9,919 bases of DNA from an uncultured Eubacteriales bacterium (GTDB lineage Bacteria > Bacillota > Clostridia > Lachnospirales > Lachnospiraceae): positions 1-9,919 of the forward strand of contig ONWL01000087.1 of assembly GCA_900321525.1 (NCBI GenBank), in the 5' to 3' direction. The notes beneath the pieces were generated by a model. The model was not told where the DNA came from, searched no databases, and saw only the letters and a list, made by a program, of their open reading frames with translations. The first letter of the stretch is position 1. The number at the start of each line of letters is the position of its first letter. This document shows, one piece after another, positions 1 to 7,380 of this stretch. The translations under genes were made by a program, and so were the position numbers.

Positions 1-20
1 TTTAAGATTTTAACACTTCT

Positions 21-1886
21 CTATGCTTCTAAATATGCCTTCAGTTCTTCTCTCACTGCATCATGTAGCTGCACCATGACTTTGGAAATCTCCCGCATCC
101 GTCCCGTATTGTCTTTCTTCTGCCCTGCTTTCACTTCCAAAATATCCACCTGTCCCATATAATAGAAATCCGTACCTTCCGCATCGCTTTTCTTGATAAA
201 CAAATGTTTATATTCTGCTTCTAATACATCTTTCATATAACCGCTATCCGGTCCTTTTCCAATCTGGGATTCCCACAAAAACAGTCTGGAGCTACCTTCC
301 AAAAAGGAATCTGCATAATCCGGCTTGCCTTCTGCATATGAGCGTCCTTCCTCTGCAGTTCCTTTATGATAGGTAATAAAGATGGCCACATCTTTTCCCA
401 CCCGTTTCATACCATACATTGTGGAAGACAGATCCTTGCCCCAGTTTAACAGCAAACACACATCTCGTCTAGAATATTTCTCATACAGAACAAATGCCCC
501 ACGCCGATTCTGCCCCATTTTGTCTAGTGCTTTATATTGGCAAGTTCCCAGCGCAACCAAATCTTCCATCTGCTTGCGGAATGCGCTGTGTCTCAACTTT
601 TCCTGAAAACGGCTGGCACGAACATAAGTATGCTTCCATCCATTGTGTTCCTGTATCATATCTATTTCACTGTATTTTTGCCGCTCTGCATCACTAGATA
701 CAAAAGATCCCGTCAGCACCCCAATGGCACCTGTCAGACTTTCTGTCTGTTCCGTCAACCCATACTCTGCTTGTAACTTTTTTTCCGTGTCTTCTATTTG
801 AATTGTTTCATTTTCCAATAAAGCCTGCAATAACATAGATTCATGAGGTCGTTTCCCTCGTGCCACAATCCTGGAAAAATATTCTAATATATACAATTCC
901 TGTTGGGTAAATTGATTCATTTCATATGCTTGCTCTACTTTTGCCAAAAAAGCCGGATACGTTTTATATTCCGCTAAGATCAGCAAAGGATCCATTTCTC
1001 CAGTTTCATAAAAATCCATCAAACTGGGAATTCTTCCCAGACGATACTTTAGATTTTCATAGCTTTCTTTCATCAACTTACGAAGTCCCTTCATCTGGTC
1101 AATAGACGCAAAAATCCGTTGTTTTGCAATTGCATCAAAATGAATGGTAGAGCAGCCTGGAATCACCCGATTCCCCTCTGCCACATAACGACGAATGGTG
1201 TCCTTGTTGTAAGTCCGCTCTCCCGATAAAGCAATGGGAATCAAAAAATTCTTCTGATAATTGCCAATAAAGTCAATGATCACCACATACTCTTTTCCCG
1301 GACTTTTGCGTAGTCCACGTCCTAACTGCTGCACAAACACAATGGGGGATTGGGTGGGACGCAGCATAATCACCTGATTCACCTGAGGGATATCCACACC
1401 TTCATTGAAAATATCCACTGTAAAAATATAATCCAATCCACCTTCTCGTTCCTCCTGTTCCAGACGTTCAATCGCCAGTTCCCGTTCTTCCTGACTGTTG
1501 ACGCCAGACAGTGCAACAGTCTGATATCCTCTCTCATTGAATAAAAGAGACAATTTTTCAGCCTCTGTTTTTCTGCTGCAAAAAATCAATCCTTTTACAC
1601 GAGTTCCACTATAACCATAAAAATTTGCCTGTTTCAAAATATGATCCACACGTTGCTCAGAAATCAGATAACGAAATTCTGTGGTGTCATCAATGGTTTG
1701 CCCATCTACGGTCAATTCTGTCACCCCAAAATAGTGAAACGGACACAACAAATTTTCTTCCATTGCTTTTTGCAGGCGAATCTCATATGCCACGTTGTGA
1801 TCAAACAATTGAAAAATATCAAATCCATCGGTACGTTCCGGACTGGCTGTCATCCCCAGCAAAAACTGTGGTTTGAAATATTCCAT
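21..1886 (-). CDS. C-terminal half: helicase motifs III-VI plus DUF3427
   Basis: This 621-residue open frame is in the same phase as the upstream half and begins at ATG 1886, four bases after the TGA. It carries motif III-like TASPERTDG (13-21), motif IV GLIFCSR (99-105), motif V around FNEGVDIP (160-167) and motif VI QQLGRGLRK (186-194). A long C-terminal region (about 225-615) is of the DUF3427 type, including the late GTDFYYMG segment. No Shine-Dalgarno sequence precedes ATG 1886, so translation would depend on reinitiation after the TGA or on readthrough. The frame ends with TAG at 23-21. A terminator cannot be judged because the window ends. Confidence 0.72.
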   Translation of the reverse strand: MEYFKPQFLLGMTASPERTDGFDIFQLFDHNVAYEIRLQKAMEENLLCPFHYFGVTELTVDGQTIDDTTEFRYLISEQRVDHILKQANFYGYSGTRVKGLIFCSRKTEAEKLSLLFNERGYQTVALSGVNSQEERELAIERLEQEEREGGLDYIFTVDIFNEGVDIPQVNQVIMLRPTQSPIVFVQQLGRGLRKSPGKEYVVIIDFIGNYQKNFLIPIALSGERTYNKDTIRRYVAEGNRVIPGCSTIHFDAIAKQRIFASIDQMKGLRKLMKESYENLKYRLGRIPSLMDFYETGEMDPLLILAEYKTYPAFLAKVEQAYEMNQFTQQELYILEYFSRIVARGKRPHESMLLQALLENETIQIEDTEKKLQAEYGLTEQTESLTGAIGVLTGSFVSSDAERQKYSEIDMIQEHNGWKHTYVRASRFQEKLRHSAFRKQMEDLVALGTCQYKALDKMGQNRRGAFVLYEKYSRRDVCLLLNWGKDLSSTMYGMKRVGKDVAIFITYHKGTAEEGRSYAEGKPDYADSFLEGSSRLFLWESQIGKGPDSGYMKDVLEAEYKHLFIKKSDAEGTDFYYMGQVDILEVKAGQKKDNTGRMREISKVMVQLHDAVREELKAYLEA

Positions 1887-1889
1887 AAT

Positions 1890-2936
1890 TCACTGATACG
1901 TTTCTGCACCGGCTTTGTGTGTCTCATCAATGACAATATAGTCAAAAGCATCTGGTGCAAACTGATGTAACACCGATTCTCTAGACATGGTCTGTACTGT
2001 AGAAAACAAATATTGGACATCCCAATCATGTTCATTTCCAGTCAATAAACCGGCTGAAATTCCCTCTCCTAACACATCCCGAAAACTTTCCAGTGCCTGG
2101 CGCAAAATCATCTCCCGATGCACCAAAAACAGCATCCGTTTGGGCCGATATGCCCGTACATCAAAGGCAGAAAGGTAGGTTTTGCCAGTACCTGTTGCCG
2201 AAATCAACAACGCCCTTTCTTTCTCCTGTGCCCTCAAATCCGCTAATGCATGCAATGCTTCCCTCTGCATCAGATTGGGTTGTAACGTATAGGTACGCAG
2301 TCGTTCTATTTTTTTGTGGGTTCTCTCTTTTCTCTTTGCCCAATACTCCGGTTCATACACTTGCGCAATCCATTGCTCCGTCAGTACCACTGATCTGTCC
2401 CACATGGCCTGAAATTCTCCATTGGTGCGTTGCACCAATTCACCCTGTTCCAGCGAATTCACCTTCAGATTCCACTCTTTATTGGCTTTCAGTGCATTTT
2501 GGGTCAGATTGGAACTGCCCACAATCAACGTGCAAACAGAATCCTTCTCAAAAAAATATCCCTTTGTGTGAAAATCTTCTTCTGTGTAAACCCGCACTTC
2601 CAAATTGGGAAATTCCAACAATTCACGTAATGCCTTCGGTTCATTGAAATGCTGATAGTCACCGGTGAGAATCCTGCCCTTCACAGAAGGCTGCTTTTCT
2701 GCCAGCTCCCGAAACAGATTTTTTAACACGATCATACCGCTTCTGGTGACAAATGCCACGGAAAACCAGAAGGTATCGCAGTGCTGTAATTCCTGTTCGA
2801 TTCCTGCTAATACCGTATTCCCCTGCTGCACATCATTGTAAAGCAGTTTCGGGCGCAATGCTTCTTCCGATAAATAAGAAGCATCCACCAAACCGGTATA
2901 TGCCCCATCCAGTATCCTATGTGCCACATTGTTCAT
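1890..2936 (-). CDS. N-terminal half: PLD-like nuclease plus helicase motifs I-II
   Basis: This 348-residue frame starts at ATG 2936 and ends at the premature TGA. Residues about 45-180 form a PLD-like domain, with the catalytic-type His123-x-Lys125 and the following GSSNLT (140-145) that stands where an HKD motif carries its Ser/Asn. Only one HKD-like half is seen, so activity would need dimerisation, as in single-motif PLD nucleases. The helicase begins at a Q-motif-like QPNLMQREAL (219-228), followed by Walker A SATGTGKT (246-253), motif Ia around 270-280, and the DExH box DETH (337-340). It stops eight residues after DETH. On its own it could bind DNA or ATP but lacks the second RecA lobe, so helicase activity from this half alone is not expected. 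Confidence 0.75.
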   Translation of the reverse strand: MNNVAHRILDGAYTGLVDASYLSEEALRPKLLYNDVQQGNTVLAGIEQELQHCDTFWFSVAFVTRSGMIVLKNLFRELAEKQPSVKGRILTGDYQHFNEPKALRELLEFPNLEVRVYTEEDFHTKGYFFEKDSVCTLIVGSSNLTQNALKANKEWNLKVNSLEQGELVQRTNGEFQAMWDRSVVLTEQWIAQVYEPEYWAKRKERTHKKIERLRTYTLQPNLMQREALHALADLRAQEKERALLISATGTGKTYLSAFDVRAYRPKRMLFLVHREMILRQALESFRDVLGEGISAGLLTGNEHDWDVQYLFSTVQTMSRESVLHQFAPDAFDYIVIDETHKAGAETYQ

Positions 2937-2963
2937 TTATTTCTTTTCTCCTCTATTTCTTTC

Positions 2964-3539
2964 TCACTCCACCACACCTGCCGCCACGCACAGCACATAC
3001 ACCGTCTCCACTCCCGCCGCCATCAATGCCCGGGTACACAACTCCGCCGTACTGCCTGTGGTGTAGATGTCATCTACCAGTATGACCGTATGATAGGGTT
3101 CTGTCCGTCTCTCTGCCACAAATGCCTCTGCCAGATTGGCCATACGCTGTCTGTTCGTCAATCCCTTTTGGGGCAGTGTCTTTTTCCGGCGGTATAGCAG
3201 GCTTGTGTCCACCGGCAGCTGCAATCCTGCCGAAAGGCGACGGCACAGTTCCTCCGTCTGGTTGAAGCCTCTTTGCCGTCTTTTGGAAGGGTGCAGAGGC
3301 ACCGGAATCAGTGCCTGCGCCTGCCAGCCTGCAATCTGTTTCCCTCTCAGGCGGATGATCTCTGCTGCAAAGAAATCCAGATTCTGGCGCAGATTGTGAT
3401 ACTTCACATCCAACAGCGCCTTCTGCACTTCCGGTGTATAGTTGGCAAGGATGATGCCCCGTTTGAAGCTCCGTCTGTTCCGGCTGCAATCCCTGCAATA
3501 TTCTTTTGTATCATGTAACAGCGTCTTTCCGCACTTCAT
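2964..3539 (-). CDS. comF: ComF-family phosphoribosyltransferase-like protein, N-terminally remodelled
   Basis: ComF-family proteins assist DNA uptake in competence and carry an N-terminal zinc finger followed by a PRTase fold. From ATG 3539 the protein has 191 residues. It has the remaining Cys residues of the zinc region (C3, C15, C18), the conserved IPVPLHPSKRRQRGFNQ segment (about 78-94), and the PRPP-binding loop VILVDDIYTTGST (152-164). The first cysteine knuckle and linker usual in the family are absent. An open frame also extends upstream to TTG 3626, but those 29 residues are out-of-frame readings of the old leader and N-terminus, so I do not use that start. ATG 3539 overlaps the TGA of a leader peptide as ATGA, which suggests translational coupling. 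It could be a decayed gene; the PRTase part is intact. recD2 lies upstream and the helicase 27 bases downstream. Confidence 0.75.
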   Translation of the reverse strand: MKCGKTLLHDTKEYCRDCSRNRRSFKRGIILANYTPEVQKALLDVKYHNLRQNLDFFAAEIIRLRGKQIAGWQAQALIPVPLHPSKRRQRGFNQTEELCRRLSAGLQLPVDTSLLYRRKKTLPQKGLTNRQRMANLAEAFVAERRTEPYHTVILVDDIYTTGSTAELCTRALMAAGVETVYVLCVAAGVVE

Positions 3540-3577
3540 ACAAACAGCAGTTCCAGTATCTTCTCTCCCAGTTTCAC
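3536..3577 (-). CDS. Leader peptide: remnant of the original comF start
   Basis: GTG 3577 is preceded by a strong AAGGGGG ribosome site at six-base spacing. It encodes VKLGEKILELLFV and then stops at TGA 3538-3536. This peptide matches the usual ComF N-terminal helix that precedes the first PP-x-C-x-x-C knuckle. After the Phe codon the reading jumps straight to the second knuckle (CMKCG) in the -1 frame, so roughly 30 codons plus a frame shift appear to be missing. Its stop overlaps the downstream ATG as ATGA. I infer that it now acts as a short coupled leader. Confidence 0.6.
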   Translation of the reverse strand: MKLGEKILELLFV

Positions 3578-3638
3578 ACCATTCCCCCTTGTTGCATCGA
3601 CTCCATAAGTATCTTTGCTGAAACAATCATGATGTTCG

Positions 3639-3669
3639 TCTCCAAATTGACGCCTACACAATTTGGAGA
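3639..3669 (-). promoter_or_regulatory. Perfect 11-bp inverted repeat in the comF leader
   Basis: Arms at 3639-3649 (TCTCCAAATTG) and 3659-3669 are exact reverse complements around a nine-base loop. The repeat lies about 25 bases below the predicted comF -10 box and about 50 bases above the ribosome site, so it is in the 5' untranslated RNA or at an operator position. There is no T-run after it, so it is not a standard terminator. It may be an operator or an RNA hairpin; the regulator is unknown. Confidence 0.5.
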
Positions 3670-3694
3670 ACAAAATCAATCGTGTGCATCCACT

Positions 3695-3722
3695 ATTTTA
3701 CAACTATCATACAAACTGTCCA
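3695..3722 (-). promoter_or_regulatory. Probable sigma-A promoter for comF
   Basis: On the minus strand TGGACA (3722-3717) is followed after 16 bases by TAAAAT (3700-3695). Each hexamer matches its consensus at five of six positions. It lies in the recD2-comF gap and points toward comF. Confidence 0.5.
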
Positions 3723-3795
3723 CAAATCCAGTTTTATTTTTTCATGATGATCTCTTTTTGCCTGCTTTCATATCAGCCCAACCGCTCATTCCGCA

Positions 3796-3834
3796 ATGCC
3801 TATGAGACTGCCCTTGTAAAACAGTTATCGGCAT
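3796..3834 (-). repeat. Nested imperfect hairpin downstream of recD2
   Basis: Minus-strand ATGCC (3834-3830) and ACTG (3825-3822) pair with CAGT (3810-3807) and GGCAT (3800-3796). The stem is interrupted and there is no following T-run, so it is at best a weak 3' structure for the recD2 message. The rest of the 3627-3839 gap holds the comF promoter and leader hairpin; no gene is seen. Confidence 0.25.
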
Positions 3835-3839
3835 CTCAC

Positions 3840-6095
3840 TCACCCCAATCCCTCATTTCGCAATTCCCGCAGCTGGATCCCCAGTCCGGAATACCTCCAC
3901 TGCACCCGTTCATTTGCCACCATTTCCTGAAACATGCCCACACTTCCCACGATACACACGCACTGTCTGGCTCTGGTGACTGCCGTGTATAATAAATTCC
4001 GATTCATCAGCATCCGGGGACCGGACAAAAGTGGAATGACCACTGCCGGATACTCGCTTCCCTGGGATTTGTGGATGGTGACCGCATAAGCCAGTTCCAA
4101 TTCTTCTGCCTGTTTGAAAGGATAGTGGACTTTCTTCTGGTCTTCGAATTCCACCACCAGTTCCTCTGCAAACAGATTCACTTCCCGGATGATACCGGTA
4201 TCTCCATTGAACACCCCTACTCCTTTTTCGATGGGGATGTTGTGCCGGTCTGTGATTTCCCACTCCATCTGATAGTTGTTTCGAATCTGCATGACCTTAT
4301 CCCCTTCCCGGAATACGCCCTGTGGAAAGGTCTTTTCCTGCTTCCCGGGAGCCGGAGGATTCAATTGTTCCTGCAATACCACATTTAACTGCTCCACCCC
4401 TAAGTTTCCTTTTCGCATGGGAGTCAGCACCTGAATGTCCTGTGACCTTGCCTGCACATAAGCAGGTAGTTTATCCCGCACCAGAGTGATGGACGCCCCT
4501 ACGATGTTGCCGGCATTGTCCCGTTTGACAAAGAGAAAATCTTTGCTGCGCCGGTTTACATCCACCGGCTCTCCTGCATTGATTTTATGGGCGTTTAAAA
4601 TGATGTCACTTTCTGCTGCCTGACGGAAAATCCGGGTCAGCCGCACCACCTGAAAACAGTCGGAACCAATGATGTCTTTTAATACATTCCCCGGTCCCAC
4701 ACTGGGCAGCTGGTTCACGTCACCCACCAAAATCAGCCGGCATCCCACCGGCACTGCTTTTAACAAAGCATGCATCAGGGAAATGTCCACCATAGACATC
4801 TCATCAATGATGACCACATCTGCCTCTAGGGGATTTTCCTCATTGCGGCCAAAGTTGGCATTGTCTCCCACCTGCTGTTCCGAAGGACCGGCGATTTCCA
4901 ACAGACGGTGGATGGTTTTCGCCTCTCTGCCGGTGGCTTCCGACATCCGCTTGGCAGCCCTGCCGGTAGGAGCCGCCAACAGCACTTCCATGTCTTCTTC
5001 CTCAAAATACCGGATGATGGCATTGATGGTAGTGGTCTTTCCCGTACCCGGACCACCGGTCAGGATCATCAAGCCCTGTTCCACCGCAGTGCGGACTGCT
5101 TCCCGCTGAATCTCATCCAGCGCAATGCCTGTATCGGCCTCGATATTTTCCAGTGTGCGGGCAATTTCTTCTCTGTCTGCCACTGCCCGGATATCCAGAT
5201 CACACAGCATTCTGGCAGTATTCAGTTCCAGATAGTAATAATAGGATAAATAAGCAGCTTTTAATACCGTTTCCGCTTCTCCTTCCTTTGTCTTCAGATT
5301 ACGGATGAGAAGCTTCCGGTCAATGGTCAGATCCATCATATATTTTTCAACCTGCTCACCCTCTACCTGCAGCAGATTGGCCGCTTCCCGGATGAGAATC
5401 TCCACAGGAAGATAGGTATGCCCCTGTCCCACTGCCTGCTGTAAGGTATACAAAATGCCGCTTCGGATCCGAAACTCCGAATCTGCTACAATACCCGCTT
5501 TGGATGCAATCTCATCTGCGATCTTGAACCCGATGCCGGTGATATCATCTGCCAGACGGTAGGGATTTTCCTGAATGATCCGATACAACTCATTGCCATA
5601 CTGGTTATAAATTTTCATGCCCATGTTCCAGGTGATGCCATACTTCTGTAAAAACAGCATAGCCTTGCGACCTTCCCGCTTTTCCAGCATCTGAGAAGCC
5701 ACCTCCAGCGCTCTGCGCTCACTAATGCCCTTGATTTCCGCCAGCCGCTCCGGTTCCTCCTCCATGATGCGGAACGTATCTTCCCCAAACTTTTTGATGA
5801 TACGCTTTGCCAGCGCAGGTCCGATGCCCTTGATGGCACCGGATCCTAAGTACAATTCCATCCCTGCCTTGTCAGAAGGCACCGAAAAAGCAAACTCCTG
5901 CACCCGGATCTGCTCTCCGTAAACCGGATGCACCACCACTTCCCCGGATGCGGTCACATACTCTCCCTCTGAGACCAGGGGCAGCACTCCCACCAGGCAG
6001 GATTCCTTGCCGCCGTTTAACAAAGACAGCACCGTGTAGCCGGTATCTTCGCTTCGATATATGATTCTTTCTATGTATCCTTCTACTTCTGCCAT
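3840..6095 (-). CDS. recD2: RecD2-type (YrrC) SF1B ATP-dependent DNA helicase
   Basis: RecD2 is a 5'-3' DNA helicase of Firmicutes and Deinococcus, acting in the cytoplasm in DNA repair and replication-fork maintenance without RecBC. From ATG 6095 it has 751 residues, near the family's usual length. In order: an N-terminal beta-rich (OB-like) segment (about 1-75), helix-hairpin-helix repeats (about 85-215, with IKGIGPALAKRI and DDITGIGFKIAD), Walker A GGPGTGKTTT (about 345-355), a motif near PTGRAAKRM, Walker B VVIIDEMSMVD, GDVNQLPSVGPG, the RIFRQ motif, YAVTIHKSQG and YTAVTRAR (about 700). The start is set by AAAGGAG eight bases upstream and by the MAEVEGYIERI sequence. A longer frame to 6251 runs back over the mreB end and terminator and is rejected. 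An intrinsic terminator sits just upstream, and no convincing promoter is seen between it and the start, so expression may depend on readthrough from mreB. Stop TGA at 3842-3840. Confidence 0.95.
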   Translation of the reverse strand: MAEVEGYIERIIYRSEDTGYTVLSLLNGGKESCLVGVLPLVSEGEYVTASGEVVVHPVYGEQIRVQEFAFSVPSDKAGMELYLGSGAIKGIGPALAKRIIKKFGEDTFRIMEEEPERLAEIKGISERRALEVASQMLEKREGRKAMLFLQKYGITWNMGMKIYNQYGNELYRIIQENPYRLADDITGIGFKIADEIASKAGIVADSEFRIRSGILYTLQQAVGQGHTYLPVEILIREAANLLQVEGEQVEKYMMDLTIDRKLLIRNLKTKEGEAETVLKAAYLSYYYYLELNTARMLCDLDIRAVADREEIARTLENIEADTGIALDEIQREAVRTAVEQGLMILTGGPGTGKTTTINAIIRYFEEEDMEVLLAAPTGRAAKRMSEATGREAKTIHRLLEIAGPSEQQVGDNANFGRNEENPLEADVVIIDEMSMVDISLMHALLKAVPVGCRLILVGDVNQLPSVGPGNVLKDIIGSDCFQVVRLTRIFRQAAESDIILNAHKINAGEPVDVNRRSKDFLFVKRDNAGNIVGASITLVRDKLPAYVQARSQDIQVLTPMRKGNLGVEQLNVVLQEQLNPPAPGKQEKTFPQGVFREGDKVMQIRNNYQMEWEITDRHNIPIEKGVGVFNGDTGIIREVNLFAEELVVEFEDQKKVHYPFKQAEELELAYAVTIHKSQGSEYPAVVIPLLSGPRMLMNRNLLYTAVTRARQCVCIVGSVGMFQEMVANERVQWRYSGLGIQLRELRNEGLG

Positions 6096-6120
6096 GATCC
6101 CGGCTCCTTTCTCTTTCTGC

Positions 6121-6153
6121 AAAAAGGACCTGTGCAGTCTTGCACAGGTCCTT
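6121..6153 (-). terminator. Intrinsic terminator between mreB and recD2
   Basis: Arms 6124-6135 and 6142-6153 form a perfect 12-bp stem around a six-base loop, and on the minus strand it is followed by a TTTTT run (6125-6121). It lies 40 bases after the mreB stop and ends 26 bases before the recD2 ATG. A second small hairpin, CAGGG-7-CCCTG (about 6155-6171), lies just before it. Confidence 0.85.
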
Positions 6154-6192
6154 GCAGGGTAACTCGCCCTGGCTTTGCATGGTTCACATCTT

Positions 6193-7209
6193 TTATACGT
6201 CGTATACAGTGGAGTTATCTGCCAAAAATTCAATATACTGACCGGTACCAATGGCCACTGCAGTCATCGGATCTTCCGCAGTCATAGTGGTAATACCGGT
6301 GTGCTCCTCTAACAGCTGCTCCAAACCATGTAACAGTGCACCGCCGCCGGTCAATACGATTCCTCTGTCAGAAATATCTGCTGCCAGTTCCGGTGGAGTC
6401 TTCTCCAATACATTGTGTACCGTATCTACGATCTGGGCTGCCGGCTCACGCAGTGCTTCCAATGTCTCCTCAGAAGTAATGGTGATGGTCTTTGGCAGAC
6501 CGGTCACCAGATTCCGCCCTCTCACATCGATGGACAGATCTTCTTCTCTCTTGTAACAGGTACCAATCTGAATCTTGATCTCTTCTGCGGTACGATCACC
6601 AATCAACAGATTATGCTTCTTTCTCATGTACGCCACAATGGCCTTATCAAAATCATCACCTGCAATCTTGATAGACTCGCTGACAACTGTGCCTCCCAAA
6701 GAGATGACCGCTACATCAGTGGTACCGCCGCCGATATCCACGATCATATTGCCGCATGGCTTGGAAATGTCGATTCCTGCACCGATGGCTGCTGCCACCG
6801 GCTCCTCAATGATGGACACTTCTCTGGCACCTGCCTGATAGGTTGCATCCTCTACCGCCTTGCGCTCTACCTCTGTCACCTGGCTTGGCACGCAGACACA
6901 GATTCTCGGCTTGCGGAACTGGGTCTTGCCAAGTGCCTTCTGGATAAAATACTTTAACATCTTCTCTGTAATGGTATAATCTGAAATCACACCCTGACGA
7001 AGGGGGCGCACCGCCACAATATTGCCCGGCGTTCTACCAATCATCAGACGAGCCTCTTCACCGATCGCCTTAATCTCATTGGTATTGCGGTCAATGGCCA
7101 CCACAGAAGGCTCCTTTAATACAACACCTTTTCCCTTAATATATACCAAAATACTGGCAGTTCCCAAATCAATGCCCATGTCTGTAGCAGTTCCAAATCC
7201 AAACAACAT
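6193..7209 (-). CDS. mreB: Rod-shape-determining protein, MreB/Mbl family
   Basis: MreB is a bacterial actin that polymerises on the inner face of the membrane and steers elongasome cell-wall synthesis. From ATG 7209 it has 338 residues, normal for the family. The actin ATP-site motifs are present: phosphate-1 GIDLGTAS (12-19), connect-1-type EEPVAAAIGAG (135-145), phosphate-2 IVDIGGGTTDVAVI (156-169) and adenosine motif TGGGALL (287-293). The N-terminal MLFGFG may help membrane contact. An upstream frame to ATG 7296 exists, but AAGGAG lies just before 7209 and homologues begin near DMGIDLGTA, so I choose 7209. mreC and mreD are not adjacent, so an Mbl- or MreBH-like paralogue is equally possible. 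It has its own promoter and a terminator. Stop TAA. Confidence 0.95.
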   Translation of the reverse strand: MLFGFGTATDMGIDLGTASILVYIKGKGVVLKEPSVVAIDRNTNEIKAIGEEARLMIGRTPGNIVAVRPLRQGVISDYTITEKMLKYFIQKALGKTQFRKPRICVCVPSQVTEVERKAVEDATYQAGAREVSIIEEPVAAAIGAGIDISKPCGNMIVDIGGGTTDVAVISLGGTVVSESIKIAGDDFDKAIVAYMRKKHNLLIGDRTAEEIKIQIGTCYKREEDLSIDVRGRNLVTGLPKTITITSEETLEALREPAAQIVDTVHNVLEKTPPELAADISDRGIVLTGGGALLHGLEQLLEEHTGITTMTAEDPMTAVAIGTGQYIEFLADNSTVYDV

Positions 7210-7330
7210 CGTTTTTTTCTCCTTCCTTTGCCGCAAATCCTTACAGCCGTAAAAATAATCTATTTCTTCCAAAAAATCAGTATTTTGCATAAACATATCT
7301 CAAAAAATTTGTGACATATTCAGTATAACC

Positions 7331-7359
7331 ATTATAGCGAATTATCCTGACTTTTTAAA
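7331..7359 (-). promoter_or_regulatory. Probable sigma-A promoter for mreB
   Basis: A consensus -10 TATAAT (7336-7331) follows TTTAAA (7359-7354, four of six) after 17 bases. The predicted untranslated leader to ATG 7209 is about 115 bases and includes ATG 7296, which lacks a good ribosome site. Confidence 0.65.
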
Positions 7360-7380
7360 GGGGTTTTTTAAAATTTTTTC

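Larger units (their letters stand above)
21..2936 (-). pseudogene. PLD-nuclease / SF2 helicase / DUF3427 gene, interrupted by one in-frame TGA
   Basis: Read through the stop, this is one 971-codon frame: a phospholipase-D-like nuclease module, then a superfamily II helicase core, then a C-terminal DUF3427-type region. That order and length match known bacterial PLDc-helicase-DUF3427 proteins, predicted to be ATP-driven nucleic-acid enzymes of uncertain role. The only lesion is TGA at 1892-1890, between codons for ...ETYQ and IMEYF. The family normally has an arginine or similar residue there (YQ-R-I-hydrophobic), so CGA to TGA is the simplest origin. It separates helicase motifs I and II from motifs III to VI. 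No other frameshift or stop is visible, so the lesion is recent, a sequencing error, or tolerated by reinitiation at the ATG four bases on. The gene follows comF by 27 bases, with a GAGGAG ribosome site at a somewhat long spacing. Parts of it are visibly AT-richer than recD2. Family call fairly sure; functional state uncertain. Confidence 0.8.

Noticed and set aside
1890..1892. TGA recoded as selenocysteine or as a sense codon
   Set aside because: Other genes here end with TGA at natural ends, the family has Arg or similar and no Cys at this site, and no obvious SECIS-like hairpin follows directly.
2093..2647. 184-residue plus-strand open frame
   Set aside because: It lies opposite the helicase's PLD and Walker regions, has a Cys/Pro/Ser-rich antisense composition and no ribosome site; it is a shadow of the real gene.
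3540..3626. TTG 3626 start of the ComF frame
   Set aside because: No ribosome site; the residues are an out-of-frame reading of the ancestral leader and N-terminal helix. The Cx5C it happens to contain looks coincidental.
3825..3832. GCCGATAA, the -10 sequence of flagellar sigma-28 promoters, upstream of comF
   Set aside because: No TAAA-type -35 lies 15-16 bases upstream, no flagellar gene is in the window, and one exact 8-mer is expected by chance reasonably often in 10 kb.
6196..6220. TATACG-A-CGTATA palindrome at the end of mreB as an operator or promoter
   Set aside because: It is inside the coding end of mreB, short, and no -35 box lies at a usable distance.
6096..6251. 52-residue N-terminal extension of recD2
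   Set aside because: It runs across the mreB terminator and the mreB 3' end, lacks family-like sequence, and the ribosome site lies before ATG 6095.
7210..7296. 29-residue N-terminal extension of mreB
   Set aside because: Homologues start near MLFG/DMGIDLGTA and a strong AAGGAG precedes ATG 7209; ATG 7296 lacks a good ribosome site.
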